Shown here in pieces: positions 17,318 through 25,681 of a stretch of DNA of 35,241 nt (position 1 is its first letter; the number at the start of each line of letters is the position of its first letter). The notes beneath the pieces were generated by a model. The model did no database searches, had not been told where the DNA came from, and worked only from the letters and a program-made list of their open reading frames with translations. The DNA is taken from the NCBI RefSeq assembly GCF_028293835.1, contig NZ_JAQGNX010000017.1:1-35241 (forward strand). The letters are read 5' to 3'. This DNA is from Pseudomonas sp. (GTDB taxonomy: Bacteria > Pseudomonadota > Gammaproteobacteria > Pseudomonadales > Pseudomonadaceae). Position numbers and translations under genes: made by a program.

Positions 17318-17394
17318 TGTAGGAGCCAACTTGTTGGCGAGGCGGTCGTTCAGCAGACCGCGTCAGACCTCTCGCCAACACGTTGGCTTTTATC
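17318..17394. repeat. Degraded REPIN (second copy)
   Basis: It starts TGTAGGAGCCAACTTGTTGG and later carries the inverted half CTCGCCAACACGTTGGCTTT. It matches the doublet at 3643-3721 in its head sequence, but the distal end has lost the TCCTACA tail. It lies just upstream of the thioredoxin-like gene start. Confidence 0.72.
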
Positions 17395-17578
17395 AAACAG
17401 CGCATAACTTATTGATTTAACAATAATTAGTAGTTTTTGTGTTTGCTGCGCGACAGCGCGGCGCCGGAGACGTGGCGGACGCTCCAATAGAGATCCTCGG
17501 CGTTCGTGGTCATCGTTTCAACCACCCTTTTAGGTTTTCTGCACGAAAAGCCAGGCGATCAAAGGTCAATCGTGTGAG

Positions 17579-17607
17579 TTGCATGATGCTAGTGACCTCT
17601 ATATATT
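17579..17607 (+). promoter_or_regulatory. Promoter of the HxlR gene
   Basis: TTGCAT (17579-17584) and TATATT (17602-17607) are separated by exactly 17 bp. Transcription starting near 17614 gives a leader of about 38 nt to the ATG at 17652 but almost none to the ATG at 17622. This favours 17652 as the start. Confidence 0.6.
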
Positions 17608-17651
17608 ACGACCATGATCTAATGAAACATCTTGAAACGGTGCTGACGACC

Positions 17652-18185
17652 ATGAAGAGAAAAAGCTTTGAGTCTATGCAATGTCCTATTGCTCGCGGCC
17701 TTGAGCACGTAGGTGAATGGTGGAATATCTTGATCTTGCGTGATGCCTATTACGGCCTGAGTCGCTTCGACGAATTTCAGAAAAGCCTCGGTATTACCCC
17801 GACTACATTGACCCGCCGCCTTAACGACCTGGTGGACGGTGGGTTGCTCGAACGACGCCTGTACTGCGAAAAACCTCCGCGCCACGACTATGTATTAACC
17901 CCTCGCGGTCGTGATTTTCGGCCGGTGTTGCTGACGTTGATGGAGTGGGGCAATACCCATTTCTCGCCGGAAGGTAAAAGCGTTTTTCTCGCTGACGAAA
18001 CCAGCGGCGAACCCGTGCGCCTTGCGCTGATCGACGCCAACACCGGCAAAAAAATCAACCGTGGACAACACGCGATTCGCGCCGGTGAAGCGGCCAGCGA
18101 AAAGGTTTATCAACGTCTCGAAAACGGACGTTTACGTCGTCTGGCCGACCGCCAATCACTCTCCCCCCCTACATCCAACGGATGA
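17652..18185 (+). CDS. HxlR-family (MarR-like winged-helix) regulator
   Basis: This 177-residue protein carries the HxlR signature: a cysteine near the N-terminus (SMQCPIARGLEHVGEWW), then a winged helix with LRDAYYGLSRFDEFQKSLG and TPTTLTRRLNDLVDGGLLERR, then YVLTPRGRDFRPVLL. The lone cysteine C10 could sense electrophiles or oxidants, as known for HypR/YodB members. It is transcribed in the same direction as the efflux genes, whose first start lies 7 bp after its stop. It most likely controls that operon in response to an efflux substrate. The C-terminal extension past about residue 100 is longer than in the shortest family members. Confidence 0.88.
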   Translation: MKRKSFESMQCPIARGLEHVGEWWNILILRDAYYGLSRFDEFQKSLGITPTTLTRRLNDLVDGGLLERRLYCEKPPRHDYVLTPRGRDFRPVLLTLMEWGNTHFSPEGKSVFLADETSGEPVRLALIDANTGKKINRGQHAIRAGEAASEKVYQRLENGRLRRLADRQSLSPPTSNG

Positions 18186-18192
18186 ACCTGTA

Positions 18193-19332
18193 ATGAATAG
18201 CTCAACTGACGTGGGTGAAACCGGCTCAGCGGTCGTCCAGAAAAAACACAGCCTGACGCTCAAGCGTGTGCTGTTGATCGTTGTGGCAATAGCGGCGTTG
18301 GTGTTTGCGGCGTTTTTTGCCGGGCGCTGGTGGACCATGGGGCGCTTTATCGAGTCCACCGACGATGCGTATATCGGTGGCGACGTCACGGTGATCGGAC
18401 CGAAGGTTTCCGGCTACATCATCGAGCTGAAAGTTATCGACAACCAGCGGGTACGCGCCGGAGATTTACTGGTGAAAATCGACGACCGTGACTACGTTGC
18501 GGCGTTGCACAAGGCCGAAGGCGCGGTGGCGGCACAGGAAGCACTGCTGGCCAATCTGGACGCTACTGAGCAACTGCAATACGCGGTGATTGGCCAGGCC
18601 AAAGCCAGTATTGATGCGACCACGGCCGAAACCGTCCGCTCTCGCGATGACCAGACGCGCTACCAGAAACTGGTGGGGCAGCAAGCGGTGTCGGTTGAAA
18701 GTGCCCAACGTGCCGACGCAACGTTCAAGACCGCCCAGGCCAATGGCATCAAAGCCCAGGCTTCAATGCTGGCGACTCAACGGCAAATCACCGTGATTTC
18801 TACCCAGAAGCAACAGGCCCGAGCCGCATTGATGCAGGCCAAGGCCGAGCGCGACATGGCGCAGTTGAATGTGGGTTATACCGAACTACGCGCCCCGGTG
18901 GACGGCATGATCGGTAATCGTCGTGCCCGGGTCGGTGCATTTGCTGCTGCCGGCTCACAGTTGCTTTCAGTAGTCCCGGCCAATGGTTTGTGGGTCGACG
19001 CCAACTTTAAAGAAGACCAACTGGCACACATGACGCCAGGGCAAGCGGTAACGATTCGTGCGGACGTGCTGCCAGGCCATGAGTTCCACGGGCACCTGGA
19101 CAGCCTCGCGCCTGCTACGGGCTCGCAATTCAGCGTGCTGCCACCGGAAAACGCCACCGGCAACTTCACCAAAATAGTGCAGCGGGTACCGGTCCGGGTT
19201 CATCTGGATGAGGCCGACGGGGTTCTTGGCCATTTGCGTCCGGGCTTGTCGGTCACGGCTGACGTGGACACCCGCGATGAGTCAACCGGCTCTGCCCGCC
19301 CAGTGATCGTCAATCAGGCCGGCGCGCCATGA
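18193..19332 (+). CDS. Membrane fusion protein of an EmrA/HlyD-type efflux pump
   Basis: This periplasmic adaptor of 379 residues has a short cytoplasmic N-terminus, one transmembrane helix (about residues 26-46, RVLLIVVAIAALVFAAFF) and the biotinyl-lipoyl halves (STDDAYIGGDVTVIGPKVSG and GYTELRAPVDGMIGNRRA). A long alpha-helical hairpin (about 100-210) lies between the halves. The ATG at 18193 gives the normal family start. The frame is open further upstream within the HxlR gene, but that part has no match. It overlaps the MFS gene by ATGA. It links the inner-membrane transporter to the outer-membrane channel at 20970. Confidence 0.92.
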   Translation: MNSSTDVGETGSAVVQKKHSLTLKRVLLIVVAIAALVFAAFFAGRWWTMGRFIESTDDAYIGGDVTVIGPKVSGYIIELKVIDNQRVRAGDLLVKIDDRDYVAALHKAEGAVAAQEALLANLDATEQLQYAVIGQAKASIDATTAETVRSRDDQTRYQKLVGQQAVSVESAQRADATFKTAQANGIKAQASMLATQRQITVISTQKQQARAALMQAKAERDMAQLNVGYTELRAPVDGMIGNRRARVGAFAAAGSQLLSVVPANGLWVDANFKEDQLAHMTPGQAVTIRADVLPGHEFHGHLDSLAPATGSQFSVLPPENATGNFTKIVQRVPVRVHLDEADGVLGHLRPGLSVTADVDTRDESTGSARPVIVNQAGAP

Positions 19333-20921
19333 GCGCCACCCTCGCAGCACCGGCCAAACCATTTGATGCGGCGTCCATGGCCACCGCAACCAAGGTGTTC
19401 GCTTTCGCCAGCATGTGCATCGGCATGTTCATTGCGCTGCTGGATATTCAAATCGTTTCGGCCTCGCTGCGAGATATCGGCGGTGGTTTGTCCGCCGGTA
19501 CAGATGAAACCGCGTGGGTGCAAACCAGTTACTTGATCGCAGAAATCGTGGTTATTCCGCTGTCGGGCTGGTTGTCTCGAGTGTTCTCGACCCGTTGGCT
19601 GTTTTGTGCTTCGGCGGTGGGTTTCACCTTGGCCAGCCTGCTGTGCGGCGCGGCCTGGAACATCCAGAGCATGATTGCCTTTCGGGCGCTGCAGGGTTTT
19701 CTCGGTGGTTCGATGATCCCGTTGGTGTTTACCTCGGCGTTCATGTTCTTCACCGGCAAACAAAAAGTCATTGCGGCATCGACCATCGGCGCCATCGCGT
19801 CATTGGCACCGACCCTTGGCCCGGTAATAGGCGGCTGGATCACCGACGTTTCATCCTGGCACTGGTTGTTCTACATCAACTTGGTACCGGGTATTTTCGT
19901 CGCCGTGGCAGTCCCCATTCTTGTGCGTATCGACCAGCCGGATCTCTCCCTGCTCAAAGGCGCGGACTACCTGAGCATGGTGTTCATGGCGCTGTTTCTC
20001 GGCTGCCTGGAATATACCTTGGAGGAAGGTCCACGCTGGAATTGGTTCAGCGACCGTACGATTTTGACCACGGCCTGGATTTCTGCGGTGTCGGCTGTGC
20101 TGTTTATCAGTCGCACGCTGTTGGTGAGCAACCCGATCGTCGATCTGCGAGCGCTCAAAGACCGCAATTTCGCCCTGGGTTGTTTCTTCTCCTTCGTCAC
20201 GGGTATCGGCCTGTTTGCCACCATTTACCTGACCCCGCTGTTCCTCGGGCGAGTCCGTGGCTTCAGCGCACTGGACATCGGCCTGGCGGTATTTTCTACC
20301 GGCGTCTTTCAGATCATGGCGATTCCGCTTTATGGTTTTTTGGCCAATCGCGTCGATTTACGCTGGATCATGATGTTTGGCCTGGGGCTGTTCGCCCTCT
20401 CCATGTGGGATTTTTCGCCGATCACCCATGATTGGGGCGGTCGCCAGTTGATCCTGCCACAAGCGTTGCGCGGTATTGCACAGCAACTGGCGGTACCACC
20501 GGCCGTGACCCTGACCCTGGGTGGCTTGGCCATGTCGCGCCTTAAACAGGCGTCGGGGCTGTTCAACTTGATGCGCAACCTGGGCGGCGCCATCGGCATC
20601 GCAGCCTGTGCGACGATTTTGAACGACCGCACCAACCTGCACTTCACGCGCCTGGCTGAACATTTGAACAGCACTAACGAAGCCATGAATCAGTGGCTGA
20701 CGCAGGTCGGCGGCAACCTTGCCACGTTGGGCCAAACCGGCAGCGAAGGCGTTACTGGGGCCTTGCAACAACTGTGGTTGCTGACGTATCGCGAGGCGCA
20801 AACCCAGACCTATTCCGATGCATTTCTGGCGATCATGGTGTGCTTCATTATTGCCACCGCGATGGTTCCACTGATGCGCAAAGTGGTTCCGCCTGCCGCG
20901 CCGTCACCGGACGCCCATTGA
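19329..20921 (+). CDS. MFS drug efflux transporter, EmrB/DHA2 family (14 helices)
   Basis: This 530-residue inner-membrane proton antiporter has about 14 hydrophobic segments, the expected number for DHA2. Visible family motifs include FIALLDIQIVSASLRDIGGG and ETAWVQTSYLIAEIVVIPLSGWLSRV in helices 1-2, and motif C-like ASLAPTLGPVIGGWI in helix 5. It starts inside the stop codon of the adaptor gene. A periplasmic loop before the last helix (about residues 430-490) is typical of EmrB. The substrate is unknown; hydrophobic weak acids or antibiotics are usual for the family. Confidence 0.93.
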   Translation: MSATLAAPAKPFDAASMATATKVFAFASMCIGMFIALLDIQIVSASLRDIGGGLSAGTDETAWVQTSYLIAEIVVIPLSGWLSRVFSTRWLFCASAVGFTLASLLCGAAWNIQSMIAFRALQGFLGGSMIPLVFTSAFMFFTGKQKVIAASTIGAIASLAPTLGPVIGGWITDVSSWHWLFYINLVPGIFVAVAVPILVRIDQPDLSLLKGADYLSMVFMALFLGCLEYTLEEGPRWNWFSDRTILTTAWISAVSAVLFISRTLLVSNPIVDLRALKDRNFALGCFFSFVTGIGLFATIYLTPLFLGRVRGFSALDIGLAVFSTGVFQIMAIPLYGFLANRVDLRWIMMFGLGLFALSMWDFSPITHDWGGRQLILPQALRGIAQQLAVPPAVTLTLGGLAMSRLKQASGLFNLMRNLGGAIGIAACATILNDRTNLHFTRLAEHLNSTNEAMNQWLTQVGGNLATLGQTGSEGVTGALQQLWLLTYREAQTQTYSDAFLAIMVCFIIATAMVPLMRKVVPPAAPSPDAH

Positions 20922-20969
20922 GACCGTCATGAACCTGCTCTCCCCTATTGGCCCTTCGAGGACCGGACA

Positions 20970-22451
20970 ATGAATGCTTTGGCCTATCGCTTCAAAAACC
21001 GGCGGTTGTTTGCGCTAACAGCATTGTTTGTGGCCCTGGCAGGCTGCACCGTCGGCCCGGATTATGAAAAACCCGGGAACACCTTGACCGCCGAATTCGC
21101 CAACAGCGCGTTGCTGCAACAACGGGTAGGCGAAACCCCGGCGCCGTCGCTAGACACGTGGTGGACAGGTTTCAATGACCCTGAATTGACACGGATTATC
21201 CAGCGCGTGCTTGAGCAGAACCTGGACCTTGCGGTGTCGATGGCGAGGGTCGATCAAGCCCGCGCTGCCGCCCACGAAGCCGGCGCAAACCGCTTGCCCC
21301 AAGGTAGTCTGGATGCCCAGGCGGTGCGTCAGCATCAATCGGAAAACAGTGCGCTGGGCAAAATCGGCAGCGCGTTCCCTGGCTATGACCGTAACCAGAC
21401 CCTTGAAACCATCGGCGCCGGGGCCAGTTGGGAAACTGACCTCGCGGGGGGTCTGCAGCGCGGTGAAGAAGCTGCCGTTGCACAAGCGCAAGCCGCCACC
21501 GCGAGCCATGCAGGCGTGCGTATTTCGGTGGCTGCCGAAGCCGCCGATGCGTACTTTAGGGTCCGAGGCGCGCAGCAACGCATAGCCCTTGCTCAAGAAC
21601 AGGTGCACACCGAAGACAATCTTTTAACGCTGGTGCAAGCACGTATGGCCAGCGGTTTGGCCACCAGCCGCGAGCAGGCCCAGGCCCAGGCTCTGGTGTT
21701 GCAAGCGCGCGCCACCGTTCCACCGTTGCGCACCGAACTGGCCCTGCAACTCAACCGCCTGGACGTGCTCATGGGTGTCCAACCAGGGACTTATTTCCAA
21801 GAGCTGGTGGCCAGTTCGCAAGCGTTCAGCGTACCCACTATCGGCGACACGAGCAGCCCTGCAAGCCTGTTGCGCCGACGGCCTGATGTGATCGCCGCCG
21901 AGCGCCATCTGGCTGCCTCCAATGCGCGAATAGGTGAAGCGGTATCTGAGTACTACCCTAAGGTGTCACTGGCCGGCTTGCTTGGGTTTGAAAGTCTGAA
22001 AAGCGGCGAACTGTTTTCCGCCGCCTCGTTTCAACCGCAAGCGGTGATTGGCTTGCACTGGCGCCTGTTTGATTTTGGCCGGGTTGATGCTGAAGTCGCC
22101 CAAGCCAAAGGCGCTAACGCCGAGGCCCTGGCTCAGTACCGGCAATCCATGTTACGCGCCACTGAAGACGTCGAGAACGCTATCGTGACGCTGACGGAGC
22201 TAGAGCAGCAACGGGTCGAAGTTGATCAGGAAGTCGCTGCGCACCAGATCGCCCGCGGTGCCGCCCAGGACGCCTACAAGGGTGGCGCCATCAGCCTGGT
22301 TGAGGTGCTCGACGAAGACCGCTTGTTGCTAACCGCCCGCGATCAACTGGCACAACTGCACGCCGATGACGCCCGCGCCGCCGTCGCGACGTTCCGTGCG
22401 TTGGGCGGCGGTTGGTCTCAGAAAACCGGAACCGTGTCAGCTAAAAACTGA
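20970..22451 (+). CDS. Outer membrane factor lipoprotein (NodT/OprM family)
   Basis: This 493-residue channel of the TolC superfamily completes the pump. The signal peptide ends in the lipobox LAGC with C26 as the lipidated residue, followed by TVGPDYEKP, the usual start of OprM-like proteins. Two repeated OEP domains follow, with WWTGFNDPEL in the first and LRRRPDVIAAERHLAASNARIGEA in the second. It begins 48 bp after the MFS stop and ends 7 bp before the convergent slipin gene. Confidence 0.93.
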   Translation: MNALAYRFKNRRLFALTALFVALAGCTVGPDYEKPGNTLTAEFANSALLQQRVGETPAPSLDTWWTGFNDPELTRIIQRVLEQNLDLAVSMARVDQARAAAHEAGANRLPQGSLDAQAVRQHQSENSALGKIGSAFPGYDRNQTLETIGAGASWETDLAGGLQRGEEAAVAQAQAATASHAGVRISVAAEAADAYFRVRGAQQRIALAQEQVHTEDNLLTLVQARMASGLATSREQAQAQALVLQARATVPPLRTELALQLNRLDVLMGVQPGTYFQELVASSQAFSVPTIGDTSSPASLLRRRPDVIAAERHLAASNARIGEAVSEYYPKVSLAGLLGFESLKSGELFSAASFQPQAVIGLHWRLFDFGRVDAEVAQAKGANAEALAQYRQSMLRATEDVENAIVTLTELEQQRVEVDQEVAAHQIARGAAQDAYKGGAISLVEVLDEDRLLLTARDQLAQLHADDARAAVATFRALGGGWSQKTGTVSAKN

Positions 22452-22458
22452 AGGGTGC

Positions 22459-23217
22459 TTACGGCTTAGGCGCCAGGTTTGCCATGCCCTGCAGCAATTC
22501 GATGGGCAGCGGAAAGACAATGGTGGTGGTTCGATCATTAGCGATCGAGCCCAGTGTCTGCATGTAACGCAACTGCATGGCGCCGGGCTCGCGCCCGAGC
22601 ACTTCAGCGGCTTCTGCCAGTTTTTGCGAGGCTTGCAACTCACCTTCGGCATGGATGACCTTGGCCCGGCGCTCCCGCTCGGCTTCTGCTTGTCGGGCGA
22701 TGGCGCGGATCATGGATTCGTTCAGGTCCACGTGTTTGATCTCGACGTTGGCCACTTTGATGCCCCATGAATCCGTTTGAGCATCCAGGACCTTTTGAAT
22801 GTCTACGTTGAGCCGCTCGCGCTCGGCGAGCAGTTCGTCCAGCTCGTGTTTTCCCAAGACCGCCCGAAGCGTGGTCTGCGCCAGTTGACTGGTGGCCATC
22901 AGGAAATCTTCGACCTGAATGATCGCTCGCTGCGGGTCGAGCACTCGAAAATACAGCACCGCGTTCACCTTCACTGAGACGTTGTCGCGGGTAATTACGT
23001 CTTGTGGCGGTATGTCCAGAACGATGGTGCGCAGGTCGACACGAACCATTTGCTGCACCACGGGAATCAGCAGGATCAAGCCAGGCCCTTTCACCTGCCA
23101 GAACCGTCCGAGCTGGAACACCACCCCACGCTCATACTCACGCAGGATGCGAAACGTTGACATCGCCACCAGCAGCAGTAGCAACAGCAACGTGCCAAAG
23201 CCCAATTGCACAAACAT
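22459..23217 (-). CDS. Slipin / stomatin-like SPFH membrane protein
   Basis: This 252-residue protein has one N-terminal membrane helix (about 1-22) and an SPFH domain: [25 protein letters not shown], then [18 protein letters not shown] and [23 protein letters not shown] charged helical segment rich in Ala, Glu and Arg ([19 protein letters not shown]) follows and promotes oligomers. Such proteins form membrane microdomains and are almost always paired with NfeD. Here the NfeD gene ends 2 bp upstream on the same strand. In partner systems NfeD cleaves the slipin C-terminus, but this NfeD lacks a protease domain. Confidence 0.93.
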   Translation of the reverse strand: MFVQLGFGTLLLLLLLVAMSTFRILREYERGVVFQLGRFWQVKGPGLILLIPVVQQMVRVDLRTIVLDIPPQDVITRDNVSVKVNAVLYFRVLDPQRAIIQVEDFLMATSQLAQTTLRAVLGKHELDELLAERERLNVDIQKVLDAQTDSWGIKVANVEIKHVDLNESMIRAIARQAEAERERRAKVIHAEGELQASQKLAEAAEVLGREPGAMQLRYMQTLGSIANDRTTTIVFPLPIELLQGMANLAPKP

Positions 23218-23219
23218 GA

Positions 23220-23807
23220 TCAGTCTCCCCGTTGAGGCGTTTCGGCTATCGGTGTGACCTCGAGCATCACCCCGCGACGCGCCACCACCCGGACCCGTTG
23301 CCCGGTATTGAGCGGCGCCTGACTCAGCACCTGCCAGCGTTCACCTTGCAGTTGCACCCAGCCACCCAGCGGGTCGTCAGGTTGCAGTGCAGCGATGATC
23401 ACGCTGCTGCCCACCAGACCGGCGTCTCCGCTGACGATTTGGCGTTTGCGTGACTTAAGCGTTGCGGCCACCAGACCCATCAGGCATACCACGCCAATCG
23501 CCGCCGCACTGACGACCATCGGTAATTCAAGGGTGAATCCCAGGACATCAGTGTTCAGCAGCAGTATTGCCCCCACTATGAAAGCGACGATGCCGCCAAA
23601 ACCAATGACCCCGAAACTCGGCACAAATGCCTCGGCAATGACCAGCGCCACACCGAGTATGACCAAGGCAACACCGGCATAGCTGGCAGAGCCAATGACA
23701 TCGTCCATGCCAAATACCAGCACATAGCTTCCCGCCGCACCTGCTGCTGTTGGCAGCCCAATCAGACACATCAACACCAGCCAGCAGCGCCATCCGCAAC
23801 CGTTCAA
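23220..23807 (-). CDS. Short NfeD family protein lacking the ClpP-like protease domain
   Basis: The protein (195 residues) has a signal peptide ([17 protein letters not shown]), then membrane helices typical of NfeD ([58 protein letters not shown]) and a C-terminal OB-fold domain with the end [19 protein letters not shown]. Long NfeD proteins carry about 200 residues of serine protease between signal and membrane part, and these are absent. The start chosen is a TTG with AGGAGG seven bases upstream (GGAGGATCCTTTTTG), preferred to the ATG at 23846, which has no ribosome site. It is co-transcribed with slipin. Confidence 0.8.
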   Translation of the reverse strand: MNGCGWRCWLVLMCLIGLPTAAGAAGSYVLVFGMDDVIGSASYAGVALVILGVALVIAEAFVPSFGVIGFGGIVAFIVGAILLLNTDVLGFTLELPMVVSAAAIGVVCLMGLVAATLKSRKRQIVSGDAGLVGSSVIIAALQPDDPLGGWVQLQGERWQVLSQAPLNTGQRVRVVARRGVMLEVTPIAETPQRGD

Positions 23808-24005
23808 AAAGGATCCTCCTGAACACATATGATAGACCGCTGTCATTTATTTTAGTTGACGCCAGCCACTCAGGAGCTTTTCCTGCTTGCTATGGGGGTT
23901 TTAATAGGTCGTCCGTCAGAAATATTCCCGTTCGGACCGGCTGCCTTTTACGGGTAATGACCGAGAACTAAGCTCTGCCGACCGTTGTTAAAGAGGATCA
24001 CCTCA

Positions 24006-24683
24006 ATGACTGATGAATATGACAAGCGCGGCAAACCGTCTGCGCTCCCGCAATTGCACGACCTTGCGACCCCTTCCCGCCGCAACTTTCTTAAATCCGT
24101 AGGCGTTTCCAGCCTCGCAGCGGCCACCTCGCCGCTCTGGTTGCAAGCGGCGACCCAGGTCCAGGCTGCGACTGCCGAGGACTTGCCTGCAGCGCCCGCG
24201 CCGGGCGAACGGCGCATGCTGCTAAACGTCAATGGCAGCCCTCATGCATTGAATTTGCCGGCCAATGCCGTTTTGCTGGATGTACTACGCGACCGTCTGA
24301 GCTTGACCGGGACCAAAAAGGGCTGCGATCACGGCCAGTGTGGGGCGTGCACCGTGCATGTGAATGGCCAATCGGTGAATTCATGCCTGTCTTTGGCAGC
24401 AATGCATGAGGGCGATGAGATCACCACCATCGAAGGGCTGGCTCAAGGGGGCGCGCTGCATCCGGTGCAGGAAGCTTTCTGGGAACATGACGCTTACCAA
24501 TGTGGCTATTGCACGTCGGGGCAGATCATGAGCGCCGTGGCAATCTTGAAAGACAGCAACATTGGCAGCGATGACGCCAGTGTTCGCGAAGCCATGAGTG
24601 GCAATATTTGCCGCTGCGGAGCCTACAAAAACATATTGGCCGCCGTGCAGTCTGCGCGCAGCAAAATGAAGGAGATCGGCTAA
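24006..24683 (+). CDS. paoA: Aldehyde oxidoreductase iron-sulfur subunit, PaoA/YagT-like
   Basis: This is the small subunit of a periplasmic molybdenum hydroxylase that oxidises aldehydes, possibly aromatic ones, to acids. It has 225 residues with a Tat signal around R25-R26 ([13 protein letters not shown]) and an AQA-type cleavage region. A plant-type [2Fe-2S] domain follows ([22 protein letters not shown]), then the second [2Fe-2S] domain (QCGYCTSGQ and NICRCGAY). The ATG at 24006 follows GAGGA. The stop overlaps the next start by one base. The order small-FAD-large subunit is that of the E. coli paoABC operon. Confidence 0.92.
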   Translation: MTDEYDKRGKPSALPQLHDLATPSRRNFLKSVGVSSLAAATSPLWLQAATQVQAATAEDLPAAPAPGERRMLLNVNGSPHALNLPANAVLLDVLRDRLSLTGTKKGCDHGQCGACTVHVNGQSVNSCLSLAAMHEGDEITTIEGLAQGGALHPVQEAFWEHDAYQCGYCTSGQIMSAVAILKDSNIGSDDASVREAMSGNICRCGAYKNILAAVQSARSKMKEIG

Positions 24684-25666
24684 TGCGAACCTTCAATTAT
24701 GTGCGTGCCGACAGCATCGAGCATGCAATCACTTACCACAGCCAATCCGACTCGGCATTTTTTCTTGCCGGCGGCACGACCCTGCTGGATCTGGTCAAGC
24801 TTGATGTCATGCGGCCCGTTCAGGTGATTGACGTTAATCATCTTTCGCTCAAGCAGATCAGCCCGCTCGACGATGGCCGAGTGCGCATCGGCGCGCTGGT
24901 CAGCAACACGGCCTTGGCCCATGACGAGCTTATTCGAACGCACTATCCGGTGCTTTCGCAGGCGCTGCTGTCAGGCGCAACCACCCAGCTGCGCAACAAG
25001 GCCACCACCGCAGGCAACGTCATGCAGCGAGTTCGTTGCGACTATTTCCGAGACGGTGTGTCGCCCTGCAACAAACGCGAACCGGGATCGGGTTGCTCGG
25101 CCATTGAAGGGCAAAACCGCAGTGTGCACGCGGTGTTGGGAACCAGCGACCAATGCATCGCGACGCACCCTTCCGACATGTGTGTAGCCATGGCGGCGAT
25201 TGGCGCCACGGTTCAGGTGCAAGGTCCCAAGGGGGTGCGGGAGATCGACTTCCTCGACTTTCACTTGCTGCCTGGCGCTACGCCGTCCAAGGAACATGCT
25301 TTGTTACCTGACGAAATGATTACCCATGTGGTACTGGATGCGCCCTTGGCTAACAGCCGCTCGGGCTACCTGAAATTGCGCGACCGCGCTTCCTATCAGT
25401 TCGCGTTGGCCTCCAGCGCGGTGATTATCGTGCTTGATGGTAATACCGTGCGTGATGCGCGGATCGCCATGGGCGGCGTGGGCACCAAACCCTGGCGCGC
25501 CATGGCGGCCGAGCAGTCGTTGAAAAATGCACAATTGACGCCAGAGGCCCTGGCAAAAGCCGCCGCCATCGCACTCCAGGGCGCAGTGCCTTACGGCCAT
25601 AACGCGTACAAGATTCCCCTGGGACGACAAGCGATTATCCGTAATCTCGAAACGTTAACGGCTTAG
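24683..25666 (+). CDS. paoB: Aldehyde oxidoreductase FAD subunit, PaoB/YagS-like
   Basis: This 327-residue medium subunit has the FAD-binding motif FFLAGGTTLLDLVKL and a second FAD contact TTQLRNKATTAGNVMQR. It also has the extra cysteine loop CDYFRDGVSPCNKREPGSGC, which holds a [4Fe-4S] cluster in PaoB and is absent from most xanthine dehydrogenase relatives. The start overlaps the PaoA stop by one base. It passes electrons from the molybdenum subunit through the iron-sulfur centres to FAD. There is no export signal of its own; PaoB-type subunits are carried by the Tat signal of the small subunit. Confidence 0.92.
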   Translation: MRTFNYVRADSIEHAITYHSQSDSAFFLAGGTTLLDLVKLDVMRPVQVIDVNHLSLKQISPLDDGRVRIGALVSNTALAHDELIRTHYPVLSQALLSGATTQLRNKATTAGNVMQRVRCDYFRDGVSPCNKREPGSGCSAIEGQNRSVHAVLGTSDQCIATHPSDMCVAMAAIGATVQVQGPKGVREIDFLDFHLLPGATPSKEHALLPDEMITHVVLDAPLANSRSGYLKLRDRASYQFALASSAVIIVLDGNTVRDARIAMGGVGTKPWRAMAAEQSLKNAQLTPEALAKAAAIALQGAVPYGHNAYKIPLGRQAIIRNLETLTA

Positions 25667-25681
25667 GCGGAGGACGATTAA

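Larger units (their letters stand above)
17281..17651. other. Intergenic region between thioredoxin-like and HxlR genes
   Basis: This 371-bp region holds a degraded REPIN at 17318-17394 and a strong promoter at 17579-17607 for the HxlR gene. The rest (about 17400-17570) is AT-richer at first, then GC-rich. It shows no gene that I can support. Confidence 0.6.
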
